Part shown: positions 1 through 7,200 of the stretch, piece by piece
Position numbering within the stretch: the stretch's first letter is position 1
How the letters are laid out: each line of letters begins with the position of its first letter
DNA from: JAITWN01 sp964581365
GTDB lineage: Bacteria > Pseudomonadota > Gammaproteobacteria > SZUA-140
Direction of reading: 5' to 3'
Length of the DNA: 8,508 nucleotides
NCBI GenBank assembly: GCA_964581365.1
Contig: CAZOOF010000065.1
Span: 1 to 8,508, forward strand
Position numbers and translations under genes: made by a program
The notes under the pieces: model-generated
What the model was told of the DNA's origin: nothing
Seen by the model: the letters and a program-made list of their open reading frames with translations, nothing else
Database searches by the model: none

Positions 1-890
1 TCGAACAGGGCGAGGACTTCGTCGAGGTCGCTGTAGACGAGTTCGTAGCAGTCGCTGGCGCGAACCAGGCGACCCAGAGCACGGAAGCCGCGCTGAGCCA
101 GCAGAATGTAATTGAAGGCAGTGTCCGCGACCTGCATGAACATGCGCCCCCTCCCGCACGCCCTGAAGTGGGTGCGCGCGCCGGCCTCGTAGCGTACCGA
201 CACGATCCACCCGGGCATGGCCGGCTCCGCCACGCGGCGCACACTGTCCTCCGGCGGACGCATCAGGGCGACGGTGCCCTTGGCGGTATCGTGAAAGGAC
301 CGCGAAAACACCGCCTGGGGCAACCTTTCCTGCAGCACTTCGATGGAGCGGTTCTTGAGGTTCACGGGCCGGGCCAGACCGTGGCAGTGACCATTCTCCA
401 GATCGATCAGGCCAAGTTCATCCGACAGTAATCGCCAGCCATGGCATGCGAGCGCCGCGCACAAGGTGCTCTTGCCCGATCCCGGCGGCGCGGGAAAGAT
501 CAGCGCGCGCCCATGCTTCTCGAGCACAGCGGCGTGCAGGATCAGGTACTGATGCGCATGGCTCGATACGCACCAGTTCAGCCCCCACTCGAGCATGGGG
601 ACCGCCTGATCGGCCGGCAGCGGTTTGAATGGCACCCAGTCGTCATACCGAAACAGCACCTGCGGCCGCCACCAGCGCCGCAAACCGCGGGGCGGCGCGA
701 TGCGCACGTCGAAATCCGTGAATTCGTCCGGCCGCCTCAGCGGCTGATCGGCATAAAGCAGAGCGATATTGTCTGCGACATCGGGAAGTGCCGAGCGAAT
801 ACGGCATGCAAACGGACCGGTGCGAATATCCAGCCCATCACCCTGCAGGGCGGCGCGCAGCTCGGCATCGGTAAGATCGGCGACTATCAA
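1..890 (-). CDS. HprK-related kinase A (HPr-rel-A system), C-terminal end cut by window
   Basis: Translating the minus strand from 890 to the left edge gives 296 residues without a stop. There is a clear P-loop, APPGSGKST, at residues 134-142, preceded by a hydrophobic strand (RALIFP) and followed by LLSDELGLIDL (residues 154-164), an acidic Walker B-like strand as in HPr kinase. The N-terminal 110 residues precede the kinase core and do not look like the HprK N-terminal domain. HPr kinases phosphorylate a serine on a partner protein; the target of this 'A' subfamily is unknown to me. Family members are about 300 residues, so only a few are probably missing. I chose the TTG at 890-888: it overlaps the stop of the PqqD-like gene (TTGA) and has GGTGGAG eight bases upstream. 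The next in-frame ATG is about 100 residues in, too late. It is translationally coupled to the PqqD-like gene. In related loci, as I recall, a nucleotidyltransferase follows, which would lie beyond the left edge. The family call is from memory of the P-loop context and neighbour, not from a search. Confidence 0.85.
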   Translation of the reverse strand, partial: MIVADLTDAELRAALQGDGLDIRTGPFACRIRSALPDVADNIALLYADQPLRRPDEFTDFDVRIAPPRGLRRWWRPQVLFRYDDWVPFKPLPADQAVPMLEWGLNWCVSSHAHQYLILHAAVLEKHGRALIFPAPPGSGKSTLCAALACHGWRLLSDELGLIDLENGHCHGLARPVNLKNRSIEVLQERLPQAVFSRSFHDTAKGTVALMRPPEDSVRRVAEPAMPGWIVSVRYEAGARTHFRACGRGRMFMQVADTAFNYILLAQRGFRALGRLVRASDCYELVYSDLDEVLALF

Positions 891-1171
891 GGGCAGGGCT
901 CCACCAGCCCCAGACGGGCGAGTTCTTGCAACAGCATCGCAGTGTACTCCGGCGCCTCATCAGCCGCGACTCTGTCCTCGGCGACGAGCCGGGCGCTCAG
1001 CACCAGTGAAGTCTGCGGTCCGGTCTGCAGCAGCCGCAACAAGGCCGATGCCGCGTCATCGATGAGATGGGTATCACCGGAACCGCCGTGATAGACGACG
1101 TGGCCGTCGTCACCTTCGAACCACAGCAGCTCGTACCCAGGGATGATACGCCAGCCTCCGGCTTGCTCCAT
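887..1171 (-). CDS. PqqD-like protein of the HPr-rel-A system (RRE-fold peptide chaperone family)
   Basis: The protein has 94 residues, the size of PqqD. It shows GWRIIPGYELLWFE near the start, the diagnostic-looking SGDTHLI at residues 31-37, a helix DDAASALLRLLQ (residues 38-49), and a C-terminal helix MLLQELARLGLVEP. This matches the distant PqqD branch found beside HprK-related kinase A; the SGDTHL motif and the adjacent kinase make the assignment firm. PqqD and other RRE-fold proteins bind leader regions of peptides and present them to modifying enzymes. What this branch binds is not known to me. ATG at 1171 is the natural start, since the fold begins immediately after it; the ribosome site is weak (GATAGGC). 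It starts 36 bases after the Tat protein gene and its stop overlaps the kinase start, so the three genes are probably one transcript. It has no signal peptide or membrane segment and should be cytoplasmic. Confidence 0.85.
   Translation of the reverse strand: MEQAGGWRIIPGYELLWFEGDDGHVVYHGGSGDTHLIDDAASALLRLLQTGPQTSLVLSARLVAEDRVAADEAPEYTAMLLQELARLGLVEPCP
899..905 (-). promoter_or_regulatory. Ribosome binding site for the TTG-started kinase gene
   Basis: On the minus strand this reads GGTGGAG, and the TTG at 890 begins eight bases after the final G. It lies inside the end of the PqqD-like gene. It supports a TTG start within the TTGA overlap, where no ATG or GTG start is available nearby. Confidence 0.55.
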
Positions 1172-1207
1172 GCCTATCGGATGCTAAGCGCGTTGCGCCG
1201 GCAGAGC

Positions 1208-1873
1208 TCAGCCGTCAAAGGTGTTCTGGATGAAGAGGACCACCTCTTCCGCAGTCATCACCGGCGCGCCCGGGGACGGCTGATAGAAGCCGCGCGTGCT
1301 GAGCTGATACCAGATATCGACCACCATGGAGGGTGTCATACCGTAGTTCGCGATCGTCGAAGCGTTGAGGAACGCGGCGACGATATGGGCGCCGAGCTTG
1401 TGAGGGTCGCTGTGACCCTGCAGCCACAGTACCTGCATCATCGACTTGTTGCCGAAGAACGAACCCGCGAACGGACCGCCCTTGTACTGGTGGAAGGCCG
1501 TGCCGTCGTTCTTGTAGTCGGAGCAGTTACCCTTGCCGCCCCTCGCGCAAGAACCCGGCTTGTACTTGGACGGCCAGCGATTGGCGTTGGCCTTCCAGTA
1601 ACCGGGGCTGCGGCCGCCGCAGCTCTGCCTGCTCTGATTCTGGGACAGATTGCCCGACACCCAGGCGGACGGGGTGCACCAGGCGCCCTTCTTCCAGTCG
1701 CCCTTGCCACCACCACCCCCGGCGATGGCCGGACGGCTGGCAACGGTCATGACGATCGAGCCCGTCGCCAGGCCGGCGATGAAACGTCGCCTGCTGGAAG
1801 AAGGCGCAGCGCCACCTTCCGGGGCTTTATCAAGCACATCGGACTGCTGGTTCGCTTGTTCTTCCTGGGACAT
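1208..1873 (-). CDS. Tat-exported secreted protein with SPGYWK-type domain, function unknown
   Basis: The 221-residue protein has a hydrophilic N-terminal stretch (residues 1-27), then a twin-arginine signal SRRRFIAG (28-34), a hydrophobic core to about residue 45, and a likely AIA|G cleavage after residue 51. A glycine/lysine-rich linker follows. The mature part carries four cysteines (C66, C85, C109, C117), GRSPGYWKANANRWP around residues 87-101, and LGAHIVAAFLNAS at 160-172. The SPGYWK...W plus AAxLNA combination recurs in many secreted bacterial proteins, often as a repeat-independent domain; its function is not known to me. Four cysteines and Tat export suggest folding, possibly with disulfides or a cofactor, before or during export. 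I prefer the ATG at 1873 (AGG nine bases upstream) over a TTG eight codons earlier, which lacks a good ribosome site. It is first in the operon with the PqqD-like protein and HprK-like kinase, so it is a candidate partner or substrate; that link is inference. Confidence 0.8.
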   Translation of the reverse strand: MSQEEQANQQSDVLDKAPEGGAAPSSSRRRFIAGLATGSIVMTVASRPAIAGGGGGKGDWKKGAWCTPSAWVSGNLSQNQSRQSCGGRSPGYWKANANRWPSKYKPGSCARGGKGNCSDYKNDGTAFHQYKGGPFAGSFFGNKSMMQVLWLQGHSDPHKLGAHIVAAFLNASTIANYGMTPSMVVDIWYQLSTRGFYQPSPGAPVMTAEEVVLFIQNTFDG

Positions 1874-2144
1874 TTGGCTCAACCTGTATTGCTGCAACCG
1901 AATCTTCGTTGCGTCTGGCGGCTCCTGGAGCGACCGACCGAACGAACGGGCTCGAGGCTCTCAATCATACCAAGCCACCGGCCTGGATGCGAGCCACGGA
2001 CGCTCGCAGACCAACCGTACGCAGCAAGCTAATGCAGGAATCGGACCACTTCTTGCGGCACAAATATATGCTTTAAAAACTTACAGATAGAAAGGAGACA
2101 TTGAAAGCGATCGAGGAAGGTGTAAGAAAATCCGTCATATGACA
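1874..2144. other. Intergenic leader/promoter region upstream of the Tat protein operon
   Basis: These 271 bases separate the start of the Tat-protein gene from the end of the protease gene. The stretch around 2060-2100 is strikingly AT-rich for this window and could hold promoter or UP elements. Near 1931-1949 there are four-base near-repeats (cgac cgac cgaa cgaa). I find no RNA gene. I looked for a sigma-54 -24/-12 element, as seen upstream of some exopolysaccharide-linked secreted protein genes, and found only a partial TGGCTCG half-site. Confidence 0.5.
1964..1972 (-). promoter_or_regulatory. Possible extended -10 promoter for the Tat/PqqD/kinase operon
   Basis: The minus strand reads TGGTATGAT, an extended -10 (TGn plus TATGAT, five of six to consensus). 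No convincing -35 lies 16-18 bases upstream, which extended -10 promoters can tolerate. It would give an untranslated leader of roughly 85 bases before the ATG at 1873. This was found by eye and could be chance. Confidence 0.3.
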
Positions 2145-2963
2145 TCAAGGCGGCAGCAGATCGGACTGTGACAGCAGATGCCGCACATAACGGACCGGAA
2201 TGGCATAGCTGATCCCGCTCGGGCGACTGATCGGCTCTCCCCCCTCCTGCACGAAAACCATATTGACCACCCCCAGGACGGTCCCGCTCTCCGGCTCGAA
2301 CAGCGGGCTGCCGCTGTTCCCGGGATACGCCGTGGCATCGAGCTGGTAGATCTCGAACGGATCCCGCAGTCGCCGCGCCGTCGCCGGCGTGATCTCTCGC
2401 GCCGCCCTGGGCGGCATCACGATCCGCGTAATGGCAGAGATGATGCCGCGATGGGTCGCCGGCACCAGGCCGAGCCGGGTCCCGATGGGAAATCCGGTGA
2501 ACGCCACCCGCTGCCCCTCACTCACCGGAGCGGCTTCGCCGAGCGCGAGCGCCGGCAAGGGCTCGCCTTCGAAGCGCAGCAAAGCGAGATCCCGCGCCAC
2601 ATCGACCGCAACCCGCTCGGCCCTGCGGACCTCGCCTTCCCGGCCGCGATCACCGACGATGGCGATGACCAGGAACTCGTTGGCGGAGGCATCCAGTGAC
2701 TCGGGCAGCACATGCTCACTGGTGATCACATGATTGCCATCGGCCACCACGAACCCAGTCCCGAGCAAGCGCGTGCGCGGCGAACGGAGCATCTGATGCG
2801 TGGCGATGCCGACGATGGAGGGCTTGATGCGGGTCACGGTGTCGACGAGATCAGCGGCCGATGCCGGAGAAGCCGGCGATAATGCCGCTATCAGCAGCAT
2901 TAGCAATACCCCTGCTGGCCCGAGGCGCGGCACACGGCAGGACATTCCCCTGCACATGCTCAC
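2145..2963 (-). CDS. Secreted trypsin-like serine protease (DegP/HtrA-type core without PDZ)
   Basis: The 272-residue protein begins with a Sec-type signal peptide: a basic N-region, hydrophobic core about residues 17-30, and a likely cleavage after ASA at residue 36. A chymotrypsin-fold protease domain follows, with GTGFVVADG (68-76), catalytic His84 in VITSEHVL, Asp125 in DVARDLALLR and Ser217 in PGNSGSPLF. All three triad residues are present. SGSP replaces the commoner SGGP, and SEH replaces the usual NAH. The protein stops soon after the beta-barrel, so it has no PDZ domain, unlike DegP or DegS, and it should act in the periplasm or outside the cell. Its substrate is unknown. The start is uncertain: GTG at 2963 follows a run of G bases suited to ribosome binding, ATG at 2957 is also possible, and ATG at 2945 sits too close to AGGGGA. 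It is divergent from the epimerase gene. Confidence 0.88.
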   Translation of the reverse strand: MSMCRGMSCRVPRLGPAGVLLMLLIAALSPASPASAADLVDTVTRIKPSIVGIATHQMLRSPRTRLLGTGFVVADGNHVITSEHVLPESLDASANEFLVIAIVGDRGREGEVRRAERVAVDVARDLALLRFEGEPLPALALGEAAPVSEGQRVAFTGFPIGTRLGLVPATHRGIISAITRIVMPPRAAREITPATARRLRDPFEIYQLDATAYPGNSGSPLFEPESGTVLGVVNMVFVQEGGEPISRPSGISYAIPVRYVRHLLSQSDLLPP

Positions 2964-3026
2964 GTCGCCCCCCCGCCGATCTTTCCCCGCTTCGCACCCA
3001 TGATACGATTTCCGTGTCTGTCAGCC

Positions 3027-3055
3027 GTTATAATCCCCGGACATTCCTGTTTCCA
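3027..3055 (-). promoter_or_regulatory. Predicted promoter for the serine protease gene
   Basis: On the minus strand TGGAAA (3055-3050, four of six to TTGACA) is followed after exactly 17 bases by TATAAC (3032-3027, five of six to TATAAT). Transcription would begin near 3020, about 57 bases before the protease start. The -10 overlaps the plus-strand TATAAT of the epimerase gene. Confidence 0.4.
3029..3034 (+). promoter_or_regulatory. Perfect -10 element (TATAAT) upstream of the epimerase gene
   Basis: The sequence is a perfect TATAAT, placing a start near 3041 and a leader of roughly 30 bases. No recognisable -35 lies 16-18 bases upstream and there is no TGn extension, so the promoter may be weak or need an activator. 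It shares bases with the -10 of the divergent protease promoter. Confidence 0.4.
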
Positions 3056-3058
3056 GAC

Positions 3059-3065
3059 GAGAGGA
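3059..3065 (+). promoter_or_regulatory. Ribosome binding site for the epimerase gene
   Basis: GAGAGGA is spaced seven bases from the TTG at 3073 and thirteen from the ATG at 3079. The spacing favours the TTG start; the ATG would give a protein two residues shorter. Confidence 0.55.
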
Positions 3066-3072
3066 TAACGCA

Positions 3073-4212
3073 TTGACCATGCCGCGACACCCGTCCCGGA
3101 TCCTCTGTATAGTCGGCGCGCGGCCGAACTTCATGAAGATCGCCCCCATCGTCGCTGCCATTCGCGAAGAAGGCGCCGGCGCGATGGAAGCGGTGCTCCT
3201 GCACACGGGCCAGCACTACGACGCGGCCATGAACGACCGCTTCTTCAGCGATCTCGGCATTCCGCACCCCGATATCAATCTGGAGGTCGGTTCCGCGAGT
3301 CATGCGGTACAGACGGCGGAGATCATGCGCCGCTTCGAGCCTGTCCTGCACGAGCAGCGGCCCTCCGCCGTCCTGGTGGTCGGCGACGTCAATTCAACCA
3401 TCGCCTGTGCGCTGGTGGCGGCCAAGGAAGGAGTACGCGTTATCCACGTCGAGGCAGGCTTGCGCAGCTTCGATCGCGCCATGCCGGAAGAGATCAACCG
3501 CGTGCTTACCGATCAGATCTCGGATCTCCTCTTCACCACTGAACGGCACGCGCAGGCGAACCTGGAACGGGAAGGAATCTCCGTCGACCGCATCCACTTC
3601 GTCGGCAACGTCATGATCGACACGCTCCGGCGCAATCTGGAGCGCGCGGTCCCGGTCGCCGCAACGGTCGCCGCCGCCGGCCTGACCCTGCCGCGCGAGG
3701 CTGGCAAGGACGGCGCCTACGCCGTGATTACCCTGCACCGCCCGTCGAACGTGGATGACGCGGCAATCCTCGGGGATCTGCTGGGCGCCTTGCGCGAGAT
3801 CGCATCCGGCCTGCCGGTGATCTTCCCCATGCATCCCCGCACCCGCGCCCGCATCGAGGAGTTCGGCATGCAGGCCATGCTCGACCATCCGGGACTGCTG
3901 GTACTCCCGCCGGTCGGCTATCTGGAAATGCTCGGACTCGCCCGCGATGCGCGGCTCGTCCTCACCGATTCGGGCGGGCTGCAGGAGGAGACCACGGCGC
4001 TCGGCGTTCCCTGCCTCACCCTGCGCAACAATACCGAACGCCCGATCACGGTACAGGAAGGAACCAACCAGGTGGTGGGACAGGATCCGGGCCTGATCCT
4101 CGCCGCCTTCCGCGACGTCATGACCACCGGCGGGAAACGCGGCATGATTCCGGAGTTCTGGGACGGCCAGGCGGCGAAGCGAATAGTCTCCACGCTGCGC
4201 GGATGGCTCTGA
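3073..4212 (+). CDS. wecB: UDP-N-acetylglucosamine 2-epimerase (non-hydrolysing)
   Basis: The 379-residue protein has the usual length and motif order of the family. GARPNFMKIAP lies at residues 15-25, HTGQHYD at 44-50, VGDVNST at 103-109 (Asp105), HVEAGLRSFD at 125-134 (Glu127), PEEINR at 138-143 (Glu140), TLHRPSNVDD at 220-229 (His222), PMHPRTRARI at 252-261, LTDSGGLQEE at 297-306, and RNNTERP...GTNQVVG at 318-336. These match the catalytic and UDP-binding positions of E. coli WecB (Asp95, Glu117, Glu131, His213). It interconverts UDP-GlcNAc and UDP-ManNAc in the cytoplasm, supplying ManNAc or ManNAcA for surface or exopolysaccharide. The TLHRPSNVD form of the His motif differs from the GHRRE form of the E. 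coli enzyme but is common in the family. It is the only plus-strand gene here, divergent from the protease and convergent with the ligase. The TTG at 3073 fits the ribosome site better than the ATG at 3079. Confidence 0.95.
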   Translation: MTMPRHPSRILCIVGARPNFMKIAPIVAAIREEGAGAMEAVLLHTGQHYDAAMNDRFFSDLGIPHPDINLEVGSASHAVQTAEIMRRFEPVLHEQRPSAVLVVGDVNSTIACALVAAKEGVRVIHVEAGLRSFDRAMPEEINRVLTDQISDLLFTTERHAQANLEREGISVDRIHFVGNVMIDTLRRNLERAVPVAATVAAAGLTLPREAGKDGAYAVITLHRPSNVDDAAILGDLLGALREIASGLPVIFPMHPRTRARIEEFGMQAMLDHPGLLVLPPVGYLEMLGLARDARLVLTDSGGLQEETTALGVPCLTLRNNTERPITVQEGTNQVVGQDPGLILAAFRDVMTTGGKRGMIPEFWDGQAAKRIVSTLRGWL

Positions 4213-4260
4213 TCGAGCCTGGAGAGTCCGGGAAAGACCGCCTCGGATCAGACCGGCGAA

Positions 4261-4288
4261 GCCGCTGAGGAGCCGACTCCTCAGCGGC
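4261..4288. terminator. Hairpin terminator between convergent epimerase and ligase genes
   Basis: A perfect 12-bp stem, GCCGCTGAGGAG pairing with CTCCTCAGCGGC, encloses a CCGA loop. On the plus strand it is followed by a pyrimidine- and T-rich tail (ccaccttctttc), so it could end the epimerase transcript. The tail in the other direction is poorer in T. Its right arm overlaps the last codons and stop of the ligase gene. Confidence 0.6.
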
Positions 4289-7200
4289 CACCTTCTTTCA
4301 GCGGCCGTCTTTCCCTTTCCATCGCCACCGGACACAACAGCAGCAGGAAGAACAGCATCATCAGCCGTGGCGACCAGAACACGGTGCTGAACAGACCGAT
4401 CACCAGCACAGCGCTCACCGCCGCCAGGCAGAACCCGCCGAGCGTGTCGCCCCTGGCCGCGCGCGCCGCCAGATGACCCGCGACAGCAGCGATCAGCAGC
4501 ACGAACGCAAGCAGCCCGACCCAGCCGAGTTCGAACCAGACCTGCAGCCACTGGTTTTCGATCCGCCACGGCAGCAGATTGTCGGTACTCATGTACCAAT
4601 GATCCATGCCCCGGGAGAAGTCCCCGTTGCGCAGGTATTCCCTGCCGTCCTCATCGACGAGAAGGAAGTCGGTGATCTCGACCGGGCCGCTGCCCTTGTG
4701 GTAGGCAAGCGCCAGCGTCAGTCCGCGCTGCAATCCCGGAAAGCGGTTCTCGCCGCGCGGCGAGAAGGACCATTCGACCTGATGCCAGGTCCCGGCCGCG
4801 GAAGATGCCGGTACCGGCACCCCCGTGGACACGCAACCATACGAGTAGCGCAGGTGCTTCTCACACACGAATACGGCAATCGCCGCCTCCTCGGCGGCAC
4901 GCGCCCTGAACTTCAGACGATAGCCGGCGTCGCGCGGCAGATCGATGCGCTGATTGATGTAGAGCGAATCGCCACCGCCGAGCCGCAGCCGGGAATCACC
5001 GCCCTCCCTCAGTACGCTGAAATTTTCCGGAATGCGTCCGGCGGGGTTGCCAAGCAGATAGGTCCGCGGGAAAGAACCGAACCCCTGTCCCCACCAGTTG
5101 ATGCCGCCGTCGGAACGCGCCAGATCGATCGCCAGCGACCAGTGCGAGATGCGCGCATCGAGGTCGCTGCGCACCTGGGCCAGGCGATGCTCGACGAAGC
5201 CGCCGGCGAGCTGCGCCATGACGACGACCGAGCCGATCGCCAGCACGACGGCAGCCGCCCCCAGGCGCAGCCGGTGCGCGCTCCCGATGCGCTGCGATGA
5301 CATGGCGCCCGCGGCAGCGAGTACCGCCACGCAGGCCCATGCGGCCATCCCCAGATACCCCGCCCGCGCATAAGTGACAGCGAGCGCGTACAGCGCAAGC
5401 ACGAACAACGCCATCGCCGGCAGCAGCCTGCGCATCCCGCCTCGCCAGCCCCACAGCAGTGCGAATCCCGCCGTCATCACCAGCCAGGTCTCGATGCTGG
5501 GGCCACCGACATGCATATCGCTGAACGCGCCCGAAATCCGGTAAATGCTGTCGAAATCGAACAGCCCCGGATACAGCAGGCGCTCGCGGAGGATGAGAAA
5601 CACCCCGAGCGCGAGCCCCAGCGTCATCCCGGGGACGAACCACCGGCGCAGCTGCTGCGCCGGCGTCTGCGTCGACTGGTTCAGCAGCCCGAACAGCAGC
5701 ACCGCCCAGAAAAACCCCTTGGCGGCGCGAAGCGCGTTGTACGGACTGGTGTAATGAGTCCAGTCCCAGGCCTCCGGCAGGCGCCAGGGAGACAGCCCGA
5801 GCAGGACCCCGAGCACCACCAGCGCAGAAAAAGCGCTCAGACCCCAAGCGGGAAGCCGCGGCAGTCGCGGCAGGCCGGCTGCGGGATTCCAGCGCCAGGC
5901 AGCGACCGCCAGCGTGGCGAGCACGAACAGATCGAGCTCATCGAAAAAGAAGCGCCCGGAGAGATGGGAGAGATTCAAGGCTGGCACCAGCGCGGGGATC
6001 ACCAGCAGCCACGCCTCCGGACGACGCCACAGCAGCCAGGCGTAGGCGAGAACCCCGAGCACCAGCCACACCGGCACGATCGGCCAGCTCGCTGCCTTTC
6101 CGAGCACCAGAGCTCCCAGGGCCACTGCGGTCACCCGCATGGCGAGCGGCGCGGCGCCAGGGACAGTCCTGTCGACCCGCAAATCCACCGCTTCGGATGC
6201 GGCTCCGGCCACAGCAGTCATTGCCGGCGTCACCAGGGGAGCAACGATAGCCTCGGAGCCTGATCGCAGGCGTCGCCAGCTCCATTCCAGGGCGGACCAC
6301 AGCGCAGCCGCAGCCAAGGCCGCAATGAGCACATCCGTGTAGTCCGGGTGGCGTCCGGGCACCAGAAGCTTGGCCGTTTCGATCAGCAAAGCGAGCAGCG
6401 CAGCGCCCCCTGCGGCGCAAGCGAGGCCGGATCGACGCGCTCTTCCGCCGGCGAACCACAGCCACGCCGCGACACCCACTGGCGCGTACATCAGGGCATG
6501 CTGCGCTATGCTGGCGATCGCTGCCGACTCGCTGACCAGATAGTGGTAATGGAAAGGCAGCAGTCTGGTCTCAGCCAGAACCCGCGCCGCGCGCGATGCA
6601 TCGGGATCGATGCCGGAGAAGCCGACATCGAGCGCGAATACCAACAACAGGTAAGGGGCGACGAGACACAGGACGAGCGTTTTCCCATGCCTGCGCAGAG
6701 TCTCCAGCGCGGCAAGCGGATCGAGCTTCCTGGAGCTCACGCCGAGACCGAGCAGGATTCCCAGACCGCGCAGAACCGCCGCAGAGCCTTCGCCGATGCC
6801 GGACAGCGTGAGTGACTGCAGCGCCTCCACGCCGATGGCACATAATGCCCCCGTGCCGACCATGGCGCTCATGGACATGCGCCCGCCAAAGCGCATTGCC
6901 AGCCACAGCCCCAGCGGAACGGCAATCAGCACCTCGAGCAGACCGCGGGCGAGGCAGCGCAACCCGCCGTCGCATCCTGCAGGCGCTGACCACCAGCCGA
7001 GGTGCCCCGAGGCCAGCTTGCTGCTCCATTCCGCCGCCGTGAGCACGAAATCGAACGGCACCAGCGCCGCAAGCAGATACACACCGGCATAGAGAGTCAG
7101 CCAGCGATCCAGGCCACCGCGCTGCAATCCGGCAAACCATCCGGGCAGCCTGGCCGCGAACACCAGCCAGGCCAGCACACCCACCACCGCGCCGGTGAAG

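Noticed and set aside
441..1091. A 216-codon plus-strand frame over the kinase and PqqD-like genes
   Set aside because: The minus-strand frame shows an intact P-loop kinase and the PqqD-like SGDTHL motif; the plus frame shows none and is Arg/Pro/Ser-rich.
1980..2000. A sigma-54-like site (TGGCTCGCATCCAGG on the minus strand)
   Set aside because: The -24 half is good but the -12 GC is not at the required spacing, so the match is partial.
1067..2032. A 321-codon open frame on the plus strand
   Set aside because: It lies antisense to the Tat-protein gene, has a low-complexity Arg/Ala/Gly composition and no recognisable motif. High GC produces such shadow frames.
2134..2143. The ten-base palindrome GTCATATGAC just after the protease stop
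   Set aside because: It is short, unaccompanied by a second copy or a T tract, and expected by chance at this length.
3394..4599. A 401-codon minus-strand frame across the epimerase
   Set aside because: It is antisense to a full set of epimerase motifs and runs into the ligase gene end. It has no family features.
4996..5847. Long alternative minus-strand frames inside the ligase gene, here and at 6571-7542
   Set aside because: They are out-of-frame shadows rich in Arg, Gly and Ala. The overlapping frame gives a continuous membrane protein with family motifs.
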